Positions 9,643-18,879 of a DNA stretch of 64,000 bases are shown here, piece by piece; the stretch's first letter is position 1; every line of letters starts with the position of its first letter. The position numbers and the translations under genes were made by a program. The notes below the pieces were generated by a model. That model saw nothing but the letters and a program-made list of their open reading frames with translations. It was not told the DNA's origin and did no database searches. Source of the DNA: Planctomycetaceae bacterium (GTDB lineage: Bacteria; Planctomycetota; Planctomycetia; Planctomycetales; Planctomycetaceae); contig JABURQ010000140.1 of assembly GCA_014762625.1 (NCBI GenBank), positions 1-64,000 of the forward strand, given 5' to 3'.

Positions 9643-9656
9643 TGAGAGCTTATGTT
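9628..9656 (+). promoter_or_regulatory. Sigma-70-like promoter for the hlyD-like gene
   Basis: TTGACA at 9628-9633, a 17-bp spacer and TATGTT at 9651-9656. Both boxes overlap the operator palindromes, which fits tight repression. Confidence 0.6.
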
Positions 9657-9667
9657 GCTGTCGTCAA
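9639..9667 (-). promoter_or_regulatory. Mirror-image promoter for tetR
   Basis: On the minus strand TTGACG (9667-9662), a 17-bp spacer and CATGTT (9644-9639). The -10 box is poor. The layout mirrors the hlyD promoter, so the two promoters overlap almost completely. Confidence 0.45.
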
Positions 9668-9669
9668 CA
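9653..9669. promoter_or_regulatory. Operator 2, imperfect palindrome
   Basis: TGTTGCTGTCGTCAACA matches operator 1 in both outer arms with two changes in the left arm. The centre-to-centre distance to operator 1 is 27 bp. It overlaps the -10 box of the hlyD-side promoter and the -35 box of the tetR-side promoter. Confidence 0.68.
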
Positions 9670-9748
9670 TTGTTTGCCCGCGGAAAATTTCGAGGAATCG
9701 CGTTTTCTTCGGGATGTGGTACAGCCAGCAACAATGGAAAGGTTCGAG

Positions 9749-10972
9749 ATGAAAGCTGCACACAACAGAGTTGGTAAAATTTCTCTCAGTACGAGATTCG
9801 TCCTTAGCCGTCTGCTATTGGCGGTCTTGACATTGCTCATTAGTTCGCCGTTGCCGGCTCAGACGTCGGAAACCTCTGCGGTTCAGGCAACGGGTGTTCT
9901 GGAAAGCTCGGAAGTCGAGCTTTTACAGGCATCTGTACTCGACGGGACACGCATCGTGAAAGTGATTCCTCATGGAAGCAGAGTTACCCAAGAAACTCCT
10001 CTTCTGGAATTTGAACATCGGCAGTCCCCAGTTGAAAAAGCCAGGCGACAACTCCTCAAAGCTGAGCTCGAATTGCGATCCACACTAAAAGAACTTGAGG
10101 TCCTGGAACATTTCACCAGGCCACGAACGCTTGCTGAATTACAGGAACGTGAAAAGGAAGCAAGCAGAAATGTGGAGAGAACGAAACTATCGGGTGAAGC
10201 ACAACTCGCGATGAAAAAAGCCCAAGTCGCCACTCTTACGAATGAATACCACATTGTTCTTTCCCGATACGAAAAATTGAAAGAGCTCGAAGAAATCAGA
10301 CGGGACGAATTACTGCTGGAAGAATATGCGATTCGTTCGGTTCATTTAGAGGCGAAGCTGAAAACCGCGCTCAAGGAAGTTGAACAACAATGCGTGCAGA
10401 ATGAGCGCCAACTGGCTGAAGCAAATTTCGAGACGAAACTCGCAAAGCTCGATCTCATACAGTACCAAGAGGGTGACTATATAGCACAAAAAGAAGCTCT
10501 TGAAACTCAAATAGAAGCAGCGAAAGATAAGCTCTCACGACAACGTGAGAAGTATGAAAAGATAATTCAAGCGGTCCGGCAGAAGCAAATATTGGCTCCC
10601 GTTGACGGCATCGTCTTCCACCATGATTCTCGTATAGCTCACAGTAAGCCGTTTAGTTTGGAACCGGGGTCTCGCGTAAAACAAGGACAGGTACTGCTCA
10701 AGTTCGCCAGCCTCGAGTCGAGACAGGTCCGGGTTCCCGTCTGCGAATCAAACATCCTGCGAATAAATGAAGGTCAATCTGCAACCGTCCACTTCACGGC
10801 TCTTCCGACTCAAGAGTTTTCCGCAACGGTGATATCCATTTCGGAAGTTCCTCGATTCGAAAAGCTAACTTCGGATGGGTGCGTGAACTATGATGTCATT
10901 CTCGACATGACTGATCTTCCCGCTGAGTTAAAGCTGGGAATGACATGCGAAGTCAAATTCTTGTCGGATTGA
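9749..10972 (+). CDS. HlyD-type periplasmic adaptor (membrane fusion) protein
   Basis: Adaptor subunit of 407 residues from the ATG at 9749, preceded by GGAAAGG; upstream in-frame starts (TTG 9674, ATG 9734) are less likely. An N-terminal signal or anchor (LLLAVLTLLIS) comes first. A short lipoyl-like half follows, then a long alpha-helical hairpin (about residues 90-290, rich in Glu/Lys/Leu). The second lipoyl half opens with KQILAPVDGIVFHHDS, and a beta-barrel domain with EGQSATVHFTALP ends the protein. Adaptors of this kind bridge an inner-membrane pump and an outer-membrane channel. No permease, ATPase or TolC-like gene is next to it, so its partner must be encoded elsewhere, if it has one. 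The gene looks more AT-rich than its neighbours. It ends 14 bp before the right 49-bp repeat. Confidence 0.85.
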   Translation: MKAAHNRVGKISLSTRFVLSRLLLAVLTLLISSPLPAQTSETSAVQATGVLESSEVELLQASVLDGTRIVKVIPHGSRVTQETPLLEFEHRQSPVEKARRQLLKAELELRSTLKELEVLEHFTRPRTLAELQEREKEASRNVERTKLSGEAQLAMKKAQVATLTNEYHIVLSRYEKLKELEEIRRDELLLEEYAIRSVHLEAKLKTALKEVEQQCVQNERQLAEANFETKLAKLDLIQYQEGDYIAQKEALETQIEAAKDKLSRQREKYEKIIQAVRQKQILAPVDGIVFHHDSRIAHSKPFSLEPGSRVKQGQVLLKFASLESRQVRVPVCESNILRINEGQSATVHFTALPTQEFSATVISISEVPRFEKLTSDGCVNYDVILDMTDLPAELKLGMTCEVKFLSD

Positions 10973-10985
10973 GCCTTCAGGTTCG

Positions 10986-13900
10986 TTACTCCTCCCGGTC
11001 CGCGATCTTCAGTTTGATCTCGTCGGAGTTCGCTCGCAATTCCGGAGCATACATCGCTTCCGCCACGGTCGGCAGGGCGCTGAACTTACCCGGAATTTCG
11101 GCTCGCATCCGGTAGCTGGTCGAGTGCCTGCCGCGCGGCAAAGCCCGCACGAAGATCGCCACTTTCTCATCGCGGAATTCGCGATAAGATCCGATCCGGT
11201 CCCCCGAGTAGCCGCTGGTGAGTGTGACTGGTTCGAAGCCCGCCGCTTTGTGATCTTCGAAGACGAGGTATTCGTAGTCGTTTTTCGATTCGATAATCAG
11301 CTCGACTTCGACCAGATCGCCCGACTCCAACTCGGCGAGATTGACGAGTTCTTCCTTGCGGTAACGTTCTTCCTGCTGGGAGACGGCTTGTCCGCGCGAG
11401 CCGGCGACTTTGCCGTCCCGGTCGTCGCGAGTCAATTTGTAGTATTTCCGCTCGACTTTGATTTCGAGTCCCGCTTTGGTGATGAAGTCTTCGAGAGTGA
11501 AGTTGGTCAGGTAGGCGTTGAAATAAAGCGGTCCTTCTCCTTTGCGTTTCAGTTCCAACGTATGCTTTCCGGATTCAACGTCCGCGCCGGTGAGAACGAA
11601 CTTGTTGTCGAACGTGAAGAGGTCTTCGCCGGTGACTTTGACTTCCTTCCGTTTCTTTCCGTCCAGCCAGACTTCGATCGTCATATCCGGTTTGTCTTCG
11701 TCGCTGGCAACCAGATATTCGGCCAGGGCTTCGATCGCGTAGGCCGTGTCGCGGGTGCTGTTCCAATAGGTGGAATGCTTGCGATTATTGAGCAGATACT
11801 TGACCAGCCGAGAGGCTTTGACTCCTTGTGGATCGGTTTTCGAAAGCAGCTTGAGATAGAAGGCGTTGGCTTCAATCGCGCTGCCGTACCAGTACCACCA
11901 TCCGGACGCTTCGTCGTTGAGATAAGCGGTTTCGTTTTCTTCATCCTGGACGAGGAACTGATCGATGTTGCGAACGATCATTTCCAGTCGTTCCGCCGAG
12001 TTCTGTTTGTGCAGAGCCAGACCGTAGAGCGCTTTGGAATAGAGGGCGAGCGACACGCGATCGCGGTAGAGGTAATCGTCCATCCGATCGTCGACGATGT
12101 CGGCGTCCACGAGCACCATATAGATTAAGGCATCGAGATTGTCGGCTTTGAGTTTATAGCGTTTCCCTTTGCGTTCTTCGGGATCGAGTTCGCCGACTTT
12201 CAACAGTTCGATCTGCTGGTCCTGATAGTTCTTCAGCCATTGCACGCCTTTTTGCAGCGTTCCCGGCACGACGGCCACGCCGTTCTGCTGGGCAATTTGC
12301 AGACCATGGACGACGGTCGCCGTTGTGTGCGGCCAGGAATGTTCGCCCCAGCCGGAGAACCAGCCCCAACCGCCATCGGTGAGCTGCATCTGCGTGAGAC
12401 GTTGAACGCCGTCATCGACCATTTTGGAAACCTCGCCTTCATCGAAGACTGGATTGCGATCCCAGCGTTTCCATTGTTTGGCACGTTCGGGATCGTCGCC
12501 GATTTCCTGGGCGTTCAGGTTGGTTCGTTTTTCCTGAATCGCTTTCAGGTCGAGGTCCATTCGTTTGAGAATATTCTGCGTGATGACGGTCGGCAGGAAA
12601 CGATTGAGCGTCTGTTCGGTGCAGCCGTACGGGTAATCGACCAGATACGGCAACGCATCGACCATCGCTCCCGCGAGCGTCGGAGAGTAACGGACTTCGA
12701 GTCGCGACTGCTCGGGACGACGGTCGTCCGGAACTGTCATGACGACTTGAGCGGAGTCCTGATTATGTCGGATGACGCCGGTGTACGAATCGGTTTTCAG
12801 GATGCCGTGGACGTAGACCGGGAAGGACATTTCGACGGCATCCGATTCGACGTCGGTGAGTCCTTTCACGCGGATCGTCACTTCCCCTTCCTCGACCGCT
12901 TTGACGCGCCAATCGACGCGTGTTTCTCCATCGGCGGCGACGTTCACCGTTCGCACCACGTCGTCCATTGGTTGTAACTGTCCGCCTTCCAATTCCAGTT
13001 GGACCTCCACATCCTTGGCCGCATCCAGGTAGTTATGCACGTTTGCCGAAAGAATGACTTCGTCCTTCTGCGTGAAGAAACGAGGAGCTTGTAAGCGGAC
13101 GAGCAGATTTTTCGTGGTGATGAATTCGGCCGAACCCTCGCCGACTTCAGCGTCCGCTCCCATCGTCCAGGTGCGGACTTTCCACGTCGTTAAACTGTCG
13201 GGGAGCGGAAATTCGATCTCGGCAGTGCCGTCCGCATCGGTGGTGACGTTCGTCGTCCAGTACGCCGTATCGGCGAAGTTCTTCCGGATCGTCGGTTGGA
13301 CCTGTGGTGCGGACTGGGTTCCTCCTCCACCAGGGGCACCACCACCGAATCCGGCGACATCTCCGACTTCCGCTGCCATTTCGGACATGGGGGCCGCGCT
13401 TTTGGCCATTGCCGATCCTCGCAACATCTGCTTGCCTTCAGCGCCCCAGCGATCCCCGAGATACAATCTGACCACCCCGTCGTTTTCCGAATGATTCATC
13501 GTGACCAATCGATCGATGATGTTGCCGAAGACGCCGAGTTGCTGCATCCGTTCTTCTTGGTTTTTATAAATCGGAGCTGTCCCCGTATTCAGCGAGGATG
13601 CCAGATTTCGAGAGTAGTGACGCCGCCATTTCCAGAAGAAGTCGCGGATGTCGGCGATGTTGGACCCGCCGGAAATGTACTCGATGCTTTTGTCGTAGAC
13701 GGTGAGAATGGTCGAACCGAGGAACGGCTCTCCCTCTTCGTCGGTCAGTTTCACTTTCAGTTTGGATTCTTTGCCGGGGAGGTATTCCGGTTGTTCCGAG
13801 GCGACTTCGACATTCACAATTTTTCCGGACGGCGGAACGATGATTTCCCGCGCGACGTTATGCACGCGACCGTTAAAAATGGTAACCGCTTCGACGAAGA

Positions 13901-16900
13901 AGTTCGGGCGATCTTTCTCGCCGATGTCGAGCGTGTGGACGGTACTTTTCCCGGACATTTTCAGCACGACCGGTCGGGAGGCGACGCCGTTTTCAGAACG
14001 CTCGAATAACAAAACCGTTGCGCCGACGCGGTTAGTGTTGATCAGGAGTTCGACCTTTTCTCCCGGTTGATATTCTTTCCGGTCGGTGATCAGTTCGAGG
14101 TCGTTGAAACGGAAGTCGGCGGCGTCGAAATTATCGCCTCGAACCAGGAAGACATACGCCCCTTCGATTTCGTTTCCTTTGGAATCGGTCACCGTGTGCG
14201 AAAGTCGATATTGTCCGGCGGAGTTCAGTTTGACTTTCAGAACCGCTTCTCCCTGGGCGTCGGTATCGAGTTCCCATTCTTCGACGGCGGTTTCTGTGGG
14301 CTTTCCGTCTGCGTCGTATTGAATTCGATATAGCTTCGCCACGCCGTCACCCGAGACCGGTTTCTGGTCGAGCGTTTGTGCTTTGAAGCGGAACTCGGCG
14401 GTTTCGCCTTCCTGAAAGTAGCCGCGATTCGGCCAGACGAAAACTTTGAACGGCTCGCGGGAGACCAGGACATTCCCCTGTCCGACAATCGTGCGACGGG
14501 ATTGATCGACGACCTCGGCGGTGATGGAGTATTGGTGATCCTGATCGCCGTGAACGGCTTTGGCGAGCGAGGTATCGATTTCGATTTCGACTGTGCCGTC
14601 GGGACCGATCTCGACTTCGTCCTCCATCACGATTTCGGGTGGATCCTGCCTCCAGCCCCACCAGCTTTGGATCGGCGCCATACAACCCCAACGATGCCAG
14701 CCGGGATACCAGTTGTAATCGTACGCAAACCACCAATAGCCGGGCTCGTAAAACCAATCCCACGGCTGTTGCGGGAACCAGCGTGCGTCGTGTTGCGAGC
14801 GAGTGACTTTGTAGTGGACCTTCGCATTGGTGACCGGCGCTCCGAAGAAATAGCGGGCTTCGATTTTCGCCGGGATCACCTCACCCAACTTGACCGGTTC
14901 GGACGGGGCTTCGACGGTGACTTCGTATTCCGGTTTTTTGTATTCCTCGACGCGGAACGATCCGCTTCCCTGGAACCGATGCGGTTTGCGCAGAATCACC
15001 TGATACTGCCCGAGCATTGCTTCGTCTTCGAGTTTCAGTTCGTCCGCGTAACCGCCGAACTCATCCAGTTGGATTTCCTTTTCGACGATCTTCTCGCCGC
15101 GCGGATTCTGGATATCGAGCATCATCGTCTCGTTCTTCCAGGGATCCTGGAAATTGGGATCGTAGGTCGGCGTGCGAACCCAAACCTTGAATTGCGCGGT
15201 ATCGCCGGGCCGATAGATGGGACGATCGGAGACGACGTAAACTTTGGGGTTGGTCGGATGACTCGACGAACGGGAGCCGTCGTAAAAGTGGTCGAAGCCG
15301 TAGAATGCGAAGCGGTCCCCCTTGCGAGCGATCAGAACCCAGTTGAAATTGCGTTCGACCTGCTCGTTGGAGGTGACGATCAAGCCATTCTCGTCGGTGA
15401 AGCGAGCAAACTGCTTGAATGTTGTGTTCCAGATGGCATCATTTCGATCCGTGTGATATCCGAAGAATTCAACGTTTACTTTTTCGATTTCTTTCCCGTT
15501 GGTGGAATCGGAGACGTAGACAATTTCGCCGTTCTCGATTCGTTTTTTGACAATGGCCAGATCGCTGACCCAGACCACCATCCGGACTTCGTTGCCGTCC
15601 GTCATCTTCCCGGTCACGAGATAAGCGCCCGCATTTTCCAGCGGAGCGGTGACGTTGACTAAGTCGTCGCGATGCCCCGCCGGGGGATCGAGTTCGACGG
15701 TCCACGAGGCGACGGTTTCGCGGAGGTATTTCTTCTGATCCTGTTGAACGACCCGTTCGCCGATGTTGTGGAGATAAAGACGTCGCGCGTCGGGGCGGGT
15801 AATGCCGCGCGTCACCCGTTTGATGTAATCTTTGACATCTTCAACAAGTTGGGCGGCGTCCAGTTTTTGTGCGGTGAATTTGACTTCGTTTCCGTTTCGG
15901 TAGCGGAGGGGGATTTCGACCGGCTGCCCGGCGGCGACAACGCCCATTCCTTCAAACTGGCACCAGTTGTCGACGATCTGATCGAGCGCTTTCTGGCGGT
16001 ACGGATTATTGGCAGTGCCGGGGCCGAACTTTTCAATCGCTTCCTTCCACATCTCGGCGGCGCGCGGATATTGGCGACGATTGGTAAAGATTCGAGCCAG
16101 GGTGTCCATCGCCGAGCTTTGGTAAGAATTCTCCTCCTCCGCCAGCGATTGGTAGATCGCGATGAAATTGAACTCTTCCGGCAGCGTCCAGCGTTTGATG
16201 CCGGTGGCGAGTTGGGCCGACGTTTCGGTGTCTTTCAAGGTGTGAACGGCGTACGGTCCGGAAACCTCTTCGCTCTCCTCTTCCTCGCCTTCCTCCGCCT
16301 TCAAGGGGATTACCGAACCGCGACCGCTCATGGTCTGAACGCCGAATTGTCCGTAGAGAAAACCGGCCCAGGTTTGCATCGTTTCCCATTTGGCAGCGGG
16401 CGTGACGCGGGCGATTTCCGCAAGGCACCAGCGATAGCGTTCGCCATCGTTGAGAGAATCTTCAAAAGAGTCCGGCACCTGATAGTAGACGGGGTTTCCG
16501 TCTTCATCGACCGGCGCGCCGAGTGGGACATTGCGAGCCCCGTAATAGACCGTTTGATCTTCGTAGTCGGGAAGCGTTTCCAGGTCAGTCAGCACTTGCA
16601 GCTTCCAGGCGTCGCGACCGTACCGGTTCCGCATGAGGCCGGAAGAGAACTTTCGATACAGATCGACCACTTCACCCGGCGCATTTTTTTCCTCTTCCGG
16701 AGAGATCAATCGCCGCGCATCGTTCAGCCACATCATGGCCTGAGTGCGATCCCGTTTTTCGGAGGAAACCCAAGTCCCTCCGCCTCGCTGATTCCCCCGT
16801 TGGAATTCCTGTGCGATGATGGAGCCGTAATGCGGAACGGACAGAATCGCTTTCGAGGCAGAGGTCAGCGCGCGCCAGTTTTCGTCGTGCAGTTCGACAA

Positions 16901-17174
16901 ACTCCTTCAAATACCCGTCAATTTCCGCAGCGCGATTGAGTCGCTGGAGGCACTGAATTCCTCTCTCAAGGTCTGAACCGACCTGCTTCGGGTCGGTCTC
17001 CTCATCGAGCGAGAGTTCCCGAAAGATTTCATATGCATCGCGAAAGTTTCCATCCTTTTGATGCTTTTGAGCGGTGGTGCGACGAGACTCCGCGGAAGGT
17101 TCTTGCGCCGTGAGGTACCACGTGAAGAGGAGCGACAGACTGAACACGACGACAGAAATGAGCTTGCGTGACAT
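10986..17174 (-). CDS. Bacterial alpha-2-macroglobulin-family protein
   Basis: Very large exported protein of about 2062 residues. The ATG at 17174 is preferred over a TTG two codons upstream. A signal sequence (VVFSLSLLFTWYLTA) is followed by a tetratricopeptide-like helical region, then a series of macroglobulin beta-sandwich domains. YVVSDRPIYRPGDTAQFKVW (~residues 645-665) is the family's MG-domain signature. A Trp/Tyr-rich insertion (around 14640-14770) and a Gly-rich bait-like linker (GFGGGAPGGGG) precede the C-terminal part. The thioester motif CTEQ is intact (Cys about residue 1518, Gln three later) in the sequence YPYGCTEQT. Such proteins are thought to trap foreign proteases in the periplasm. 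No penicillin-binding-protein 1C partner is adjacent. Its 3' end was duplicated by the neighbouring insertion. Confidence 0.9.
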   Translation of the reverse strand: MSRKLISVVVFSLSLLFTWYLTAQEPSAESRRTTAQKHQKDGNFRDAYEIFRELSLDEETDPKQVGSDLERGIQCLQRLNRAAEIDGYLKEFVELHDENWRALTSASKAILSVPHYGSIIAQEFQRGNQRGGGTWVSSEKRDRTQAMMWLNDARRLISPEEEKNAPGEVVDLYRKFSSGLMRNRYGRDAWKLQVLTDLETLPDYEDQTVYYGARNVPLGAPVDEDGNPVYYQVPDSFEDSLNDGERYRWCLAEIARVTPAAKWETMQTWAGFLYGQFGVQTMSGRGSVIPLKAEEGEEEESEEVSGPYAVHTLKDTETSAQLATGIKRWTLPEEFNFIAIYQSLAEEENSYQSSAMDTLARIFTNRRQYPRAAEMWKEAIEKFGPGTANNPYRQKALDQIVDNWCQFEGMGVVAAGQPVEIPLRYRNGNEVKFTAQKLDAAQLVEDVKDYIKRVTRGITRPDARRLYLHNIGERVVQQDQKKYLRETVASWTVELDPPAGHRDDLVNVTAPLENAGAYLVTGKMTDGNEVRMVVWVSDLAIVKKRIENGEIVYVSDSTNGKEIEKVNVEFFGYHTDRNDAIWNTTFKQFARFTDENGLIVTSNEQVERNFNWVLIARKGDRFAFYGFDHFYDGSRSSSHPTNPKVYVVSDRPIYRPGDTAQFKVWVRTPTYDPNFQDPWKNETMMLDIQNPRGEKIVEKEIQLDEFGGYADELKLEDEAMLGQYQVILRKPHRFQGSGSFRVEEYKKPEYEVTVEAPSEPVKLGEVIPAKIEARYFFGAPVTNAKVHYKVTRSQHDARWFPQQPWDWFYEPGYWWFAYDYNWYPGWHRWGCMAPIQSWWGWRQDPPEIVMEDEVEIGPDGTVEIEIDTSLAKAVHGDQDHQYSITAEVVDQSRRTIVGQGNVLVSREPFKVFVWPNRGYFQEGETAEFRFKAQTLDQKPVSGDGVAKLYRIQYDADGKPTETAVEEWELDTDAQGEAVLKVKLNSAGQYRLSHTVTDSKGNEIEGAYVFLVRGDNFDAADFRFNDLELITDRKEYQPGEKVELLINTNRVGATVLLFERSENGVASRPVVLKMSGKSTVHTLDIGEKDRPNFFVEAVTIFNGRVHNVAREIIVPPSGKIVNVEVASEQPEYLPGKESKLKVKLTDEEGEPFLGSTILTVYDKSIEYISGGSNIADIRDFFWKWRRHYSRNLASSLNTGTAPIYKNQEERMQQLGVFGNIIDRLVTMNHSENDGVVRLYLGDRWGAEGKQMLRGSAMAKSAAPMSEMAAEVGDVAGFGGGAPGGGGTQSAPQVQPTIRKNFADTAYWTTNVTTDADGTAEIEFPLPDSLTTWKVRTWTMGADAEVGEGSAEFITTKNLLVRLQAPRFFTQKDEVILSANVHNYLDAAKDVEVQLELEGGQLQPMDDVVRTVNVAADGETRVDWRVKAVEEGEVTIRVKGLTDVESDAVEMSFPVYVHGILKTDSYTGVIRHNQDSAQVVMTVPDDRRPEQSRLEVRYSPTLAGAMVDALPYLVDYPYGCTEQTLNRFLPTVITQNILKRMDLDLKAIQEKRTNLNAQEIGDDPERAKQWKRWDRNPVFDEGEVSKMVDDGVQRLTQMQLTDGGWGWFSGWGEHSWPHTTATVVHGLQIAQQNGVAVVPGTLQKGVQWLKNYQDQQIELLKVGELDPEERKGKRYKLKADNLDALIYMVLVDADIVDDRMDDYLYRDRVSLALYSKALYGLALHKQNSAERLEMIVRNIDQFLVQDEENETAYLNDEASGWWYWYGSAIEANAFYLKLLSKTDPQGVKASRLVKYLLNNRKHSTYWNSTRDTAYAIEALAEYLVASDEDKPDMTIEVWLDGKKRKEVKVTGEDLFTFDNKFVLTGADVESGKHTLELKRKGEGPLYFNAYLTNFTLEDFITKAGLEIKVERKYYKLTRDDRDGKVAGSRGQAVSQQEERYRKEELVNLAELESGDLVEVELIIESKNDYEYLVFEDHKAAGFEPVTLTSGYSGDRIGSYREFRDEKVAIFVRALPRGRHSTSYRMRAEIPGKFSALPTVAEAMYAPELRANSDEIKLKIADREE
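10987..11035. repeat. 49-bp direct repeat, right copy (native macroglobulin gene end)
   Basis: This copy is part of the alpha-2-macroglobulin coding sequence and includes two bases of its stop codon. See the left copy at 8924-8972. The interval between the copies is about 2.0 kb and contains exactly two genes. Confidence 0.9.
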
Positions 17175-17440
17175 GGCCAAAGGCTTTCGGAATAGCGGCG
17201 TTCGACGGGATGTGTGGATGTGACTGATTATGGCCGTCGGCGATTGATCGCACCAGACCGGCTTGCTTCTTGAGAAGTTCTCGTCTCGCGAAAAGTTCCT
17301 GAAAAATGGTGACGTCTGTTGTTTTTTCAGAAAACCAGGCTGAATTCGTGAGCGTTATGAAGGGAATGAGGTCTCGCTCCGCCCGGTGACAGTGTTACAC
17401 TGACCGCTACCACACACTTTGCCACCGGGATACGTTGATC

Positions 17441-18874
17441 ATGACATTTGAATGGGGACTTTACATCACCGCGCTGGGGTATCTGGCGACTCTGGTGTTA
17501 ATTCCCATCGTGCTCCTCACTCCAAAACGCCATTCGGTTTCTTCCGTCGCGTGGATTCTCACCATCGTCACGCTTCCGATTTTCGGCGGACTGCTGTTTC
17601 TCGTCTTCGGACTGACGCGACTCTCGCGACACGCGGAACGAAAACGCCGCGCCACCGCCCAACTCCATCGGCTCCTCCCCGAATTGCAGGCTTCCTCGCA
17701 TCGTGTGTCGGAGCAGGATCCGCCGATCTATCGTCGGTTGATGAAACTCGCCAATCGACTCACCAAACAACGTCCGCTCCACGGCAATCGCGTTGAAGTT
17801 CTCAACGATACCAATCGCACCTTCGGGCAGATCCAGGAGGCGATCCGCGACGCGGACGAAACCATCCATCTGGAGTATTACATCTGGCAACCGGACCAAA
17901 CCGGAATTCAGTTACGCGACTTATTGATCAAAAAGGCGCAAGAAGGAGTTCGCGTCCGGTTTCTATACGACACTGTGGGGTCGTTATGGCTGGGAAAGAA
18001 ATTCCTGAAGCCGATGACCGAAGCCGGGATCCAGGTCGCCGAGTTTCTGCCCGGATCGAGTTTTCGGGAACGCTGGTCTCTTAACCTGCGCAACCATCGC
18101 AAGATTGTCGTGGTGGATGGAAAGATCGGATTCACCGGCGGGATGAATATCGGCGATGAATATCTGGGACGCGATCCGCGGGTCGGTTACTGGAGAGATA
18201 CCCACCTACGGATCGAAGGGGCCTGCGTCCTGCAGTTGCAGTCGATCTTTTCGGAAGACTGGTTCTACGCCACCGGCGAAGAACTCACTCACACCACACT
18301 CTTCCCGAAACCGGAAACCTCCGGGAACACCTTGGCGCAAGTCCTGGCGGGAGAACCTCGCGGCACCCAGGATGTCTTTTATACTTTACTCTTCGCCGCC
18401 ATTACCGATGCCGCGGAGAGCGTTACCGTCACTACGTCATACTTTGTTCCGCCGGTCGCGTTGGCGGTGGCTTTGGAAACTGCCGCTTTGTCGGGAGTGA
18501 AGGTGAGGCTCTTGCTGCCCCGGCGTTCGGCTCATCAATGGACCGTCTGGGCGGCTCGGTCGTACTACCATTCGCTGCTTGAAGCGGGAGTGCGGATCTT
18601 TGAATATACTCGAGGGCAGTTGCATCCGAAAACGGTCGTCGTGGACGGTATCTGGTCGCTGGTCGGCACTCCGAATTTCGATACCCGTTCTCTGGAACTG
18701 AACTTTGAAGTGGCTGTGGCGGCGTACGATCAACGCATCGCCGATGTCCTCGAACATCAGTTCGAGCAGGATATGGAATGGGCGGTGGAAATTCTGTTAC
18801 CCGAATGGGATCGACGCTCCCAAAGTCAGCGTCTGTTACAGAATTTCTGTCGGCTGTTTGCCCCGGTGATGTAG
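17441..18874 (+). CDS. cls: Cardiolipin synthase (phospholipase D superfamily)
   Basis: Membrane enzyme of about 477 residues that makes cardiolipin from phosphatidylglycerol. Two N-terminal transmembrane helices (about 5-25 and 35-57) are followed by two PLD domains. The first HKD motif reads NHRKIVVVDGKIGFTGGMN. The second reads LHPKTVVVDGIWSLVGTPN followed by FDTRSLELNFE. Both carry the catalytic His, Lys and downstream Asp/Asn. Length and architecture fit the ClsA type. The ATG at 17441 is preferred over a TTG six bases earlier. It is divergent from the macroglobulin gene and convergent with the formylglycine-generating enzyme gene (5 bp between the stops). Confidence 0.92.
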   Translation: MTFEWGLYITALGYLATLVLIPIVLLTPKRHSVSSVAWILTIVTLPIFGGLLFLVFGLTRLSRHAERKRRATAQLHRLLPELQASSHRVSEQDPPIYRRLMKLANRLTKQRPLHGNRVEVLNDTNRTFGQIQEAIRDADETIHLEYYIWQPDQTGIQLRDLLIKKAQEGVRVRFLYDTVGSLWLGKKFLKPMTEAGIQVAEFLPGSSFRERWSLNLRNHRKIVVVDGKIGFTGGMNIGDEYLGRDPRVGYWRDTHLRIEGACVLQLQSIFSEDWFYATGEELTHTTLFPKPETSGNTLAQVLAGEPRGTQDVFYTLLFAAITDAAESVTVTTSYFVPPVALAVALETAALSGVKVRLLLPRRSAHQWTVWAARSYYHSLLEAGVRIFEYTRGQLHPKTVVVDGIWSLVGTPNFDTRSLELNFEVAVAAYDQRIADVLEHQFEQDMEWAVEILLPEWDRRSQSQRLLQNFCRLFAPVM

Positions 18875-18879
18875 AGTCT

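Noticed and set aside
11124-16976. Several long plus-strand open frames (up to 434 codons) opposite the macroglobulin gene
   Set aside because: Antisense shadows produced by the GC-rich codon pattern; the products are Arg/Phe/Asp-rich and lack any motif.
17296-17327. CTGAAAAA...TTTTTCAG inverted repeat between the macroglobulin and cls genes
   Set aside because: Short A/T arms in a divergent promoter region; too weak to call an operator or terminator.
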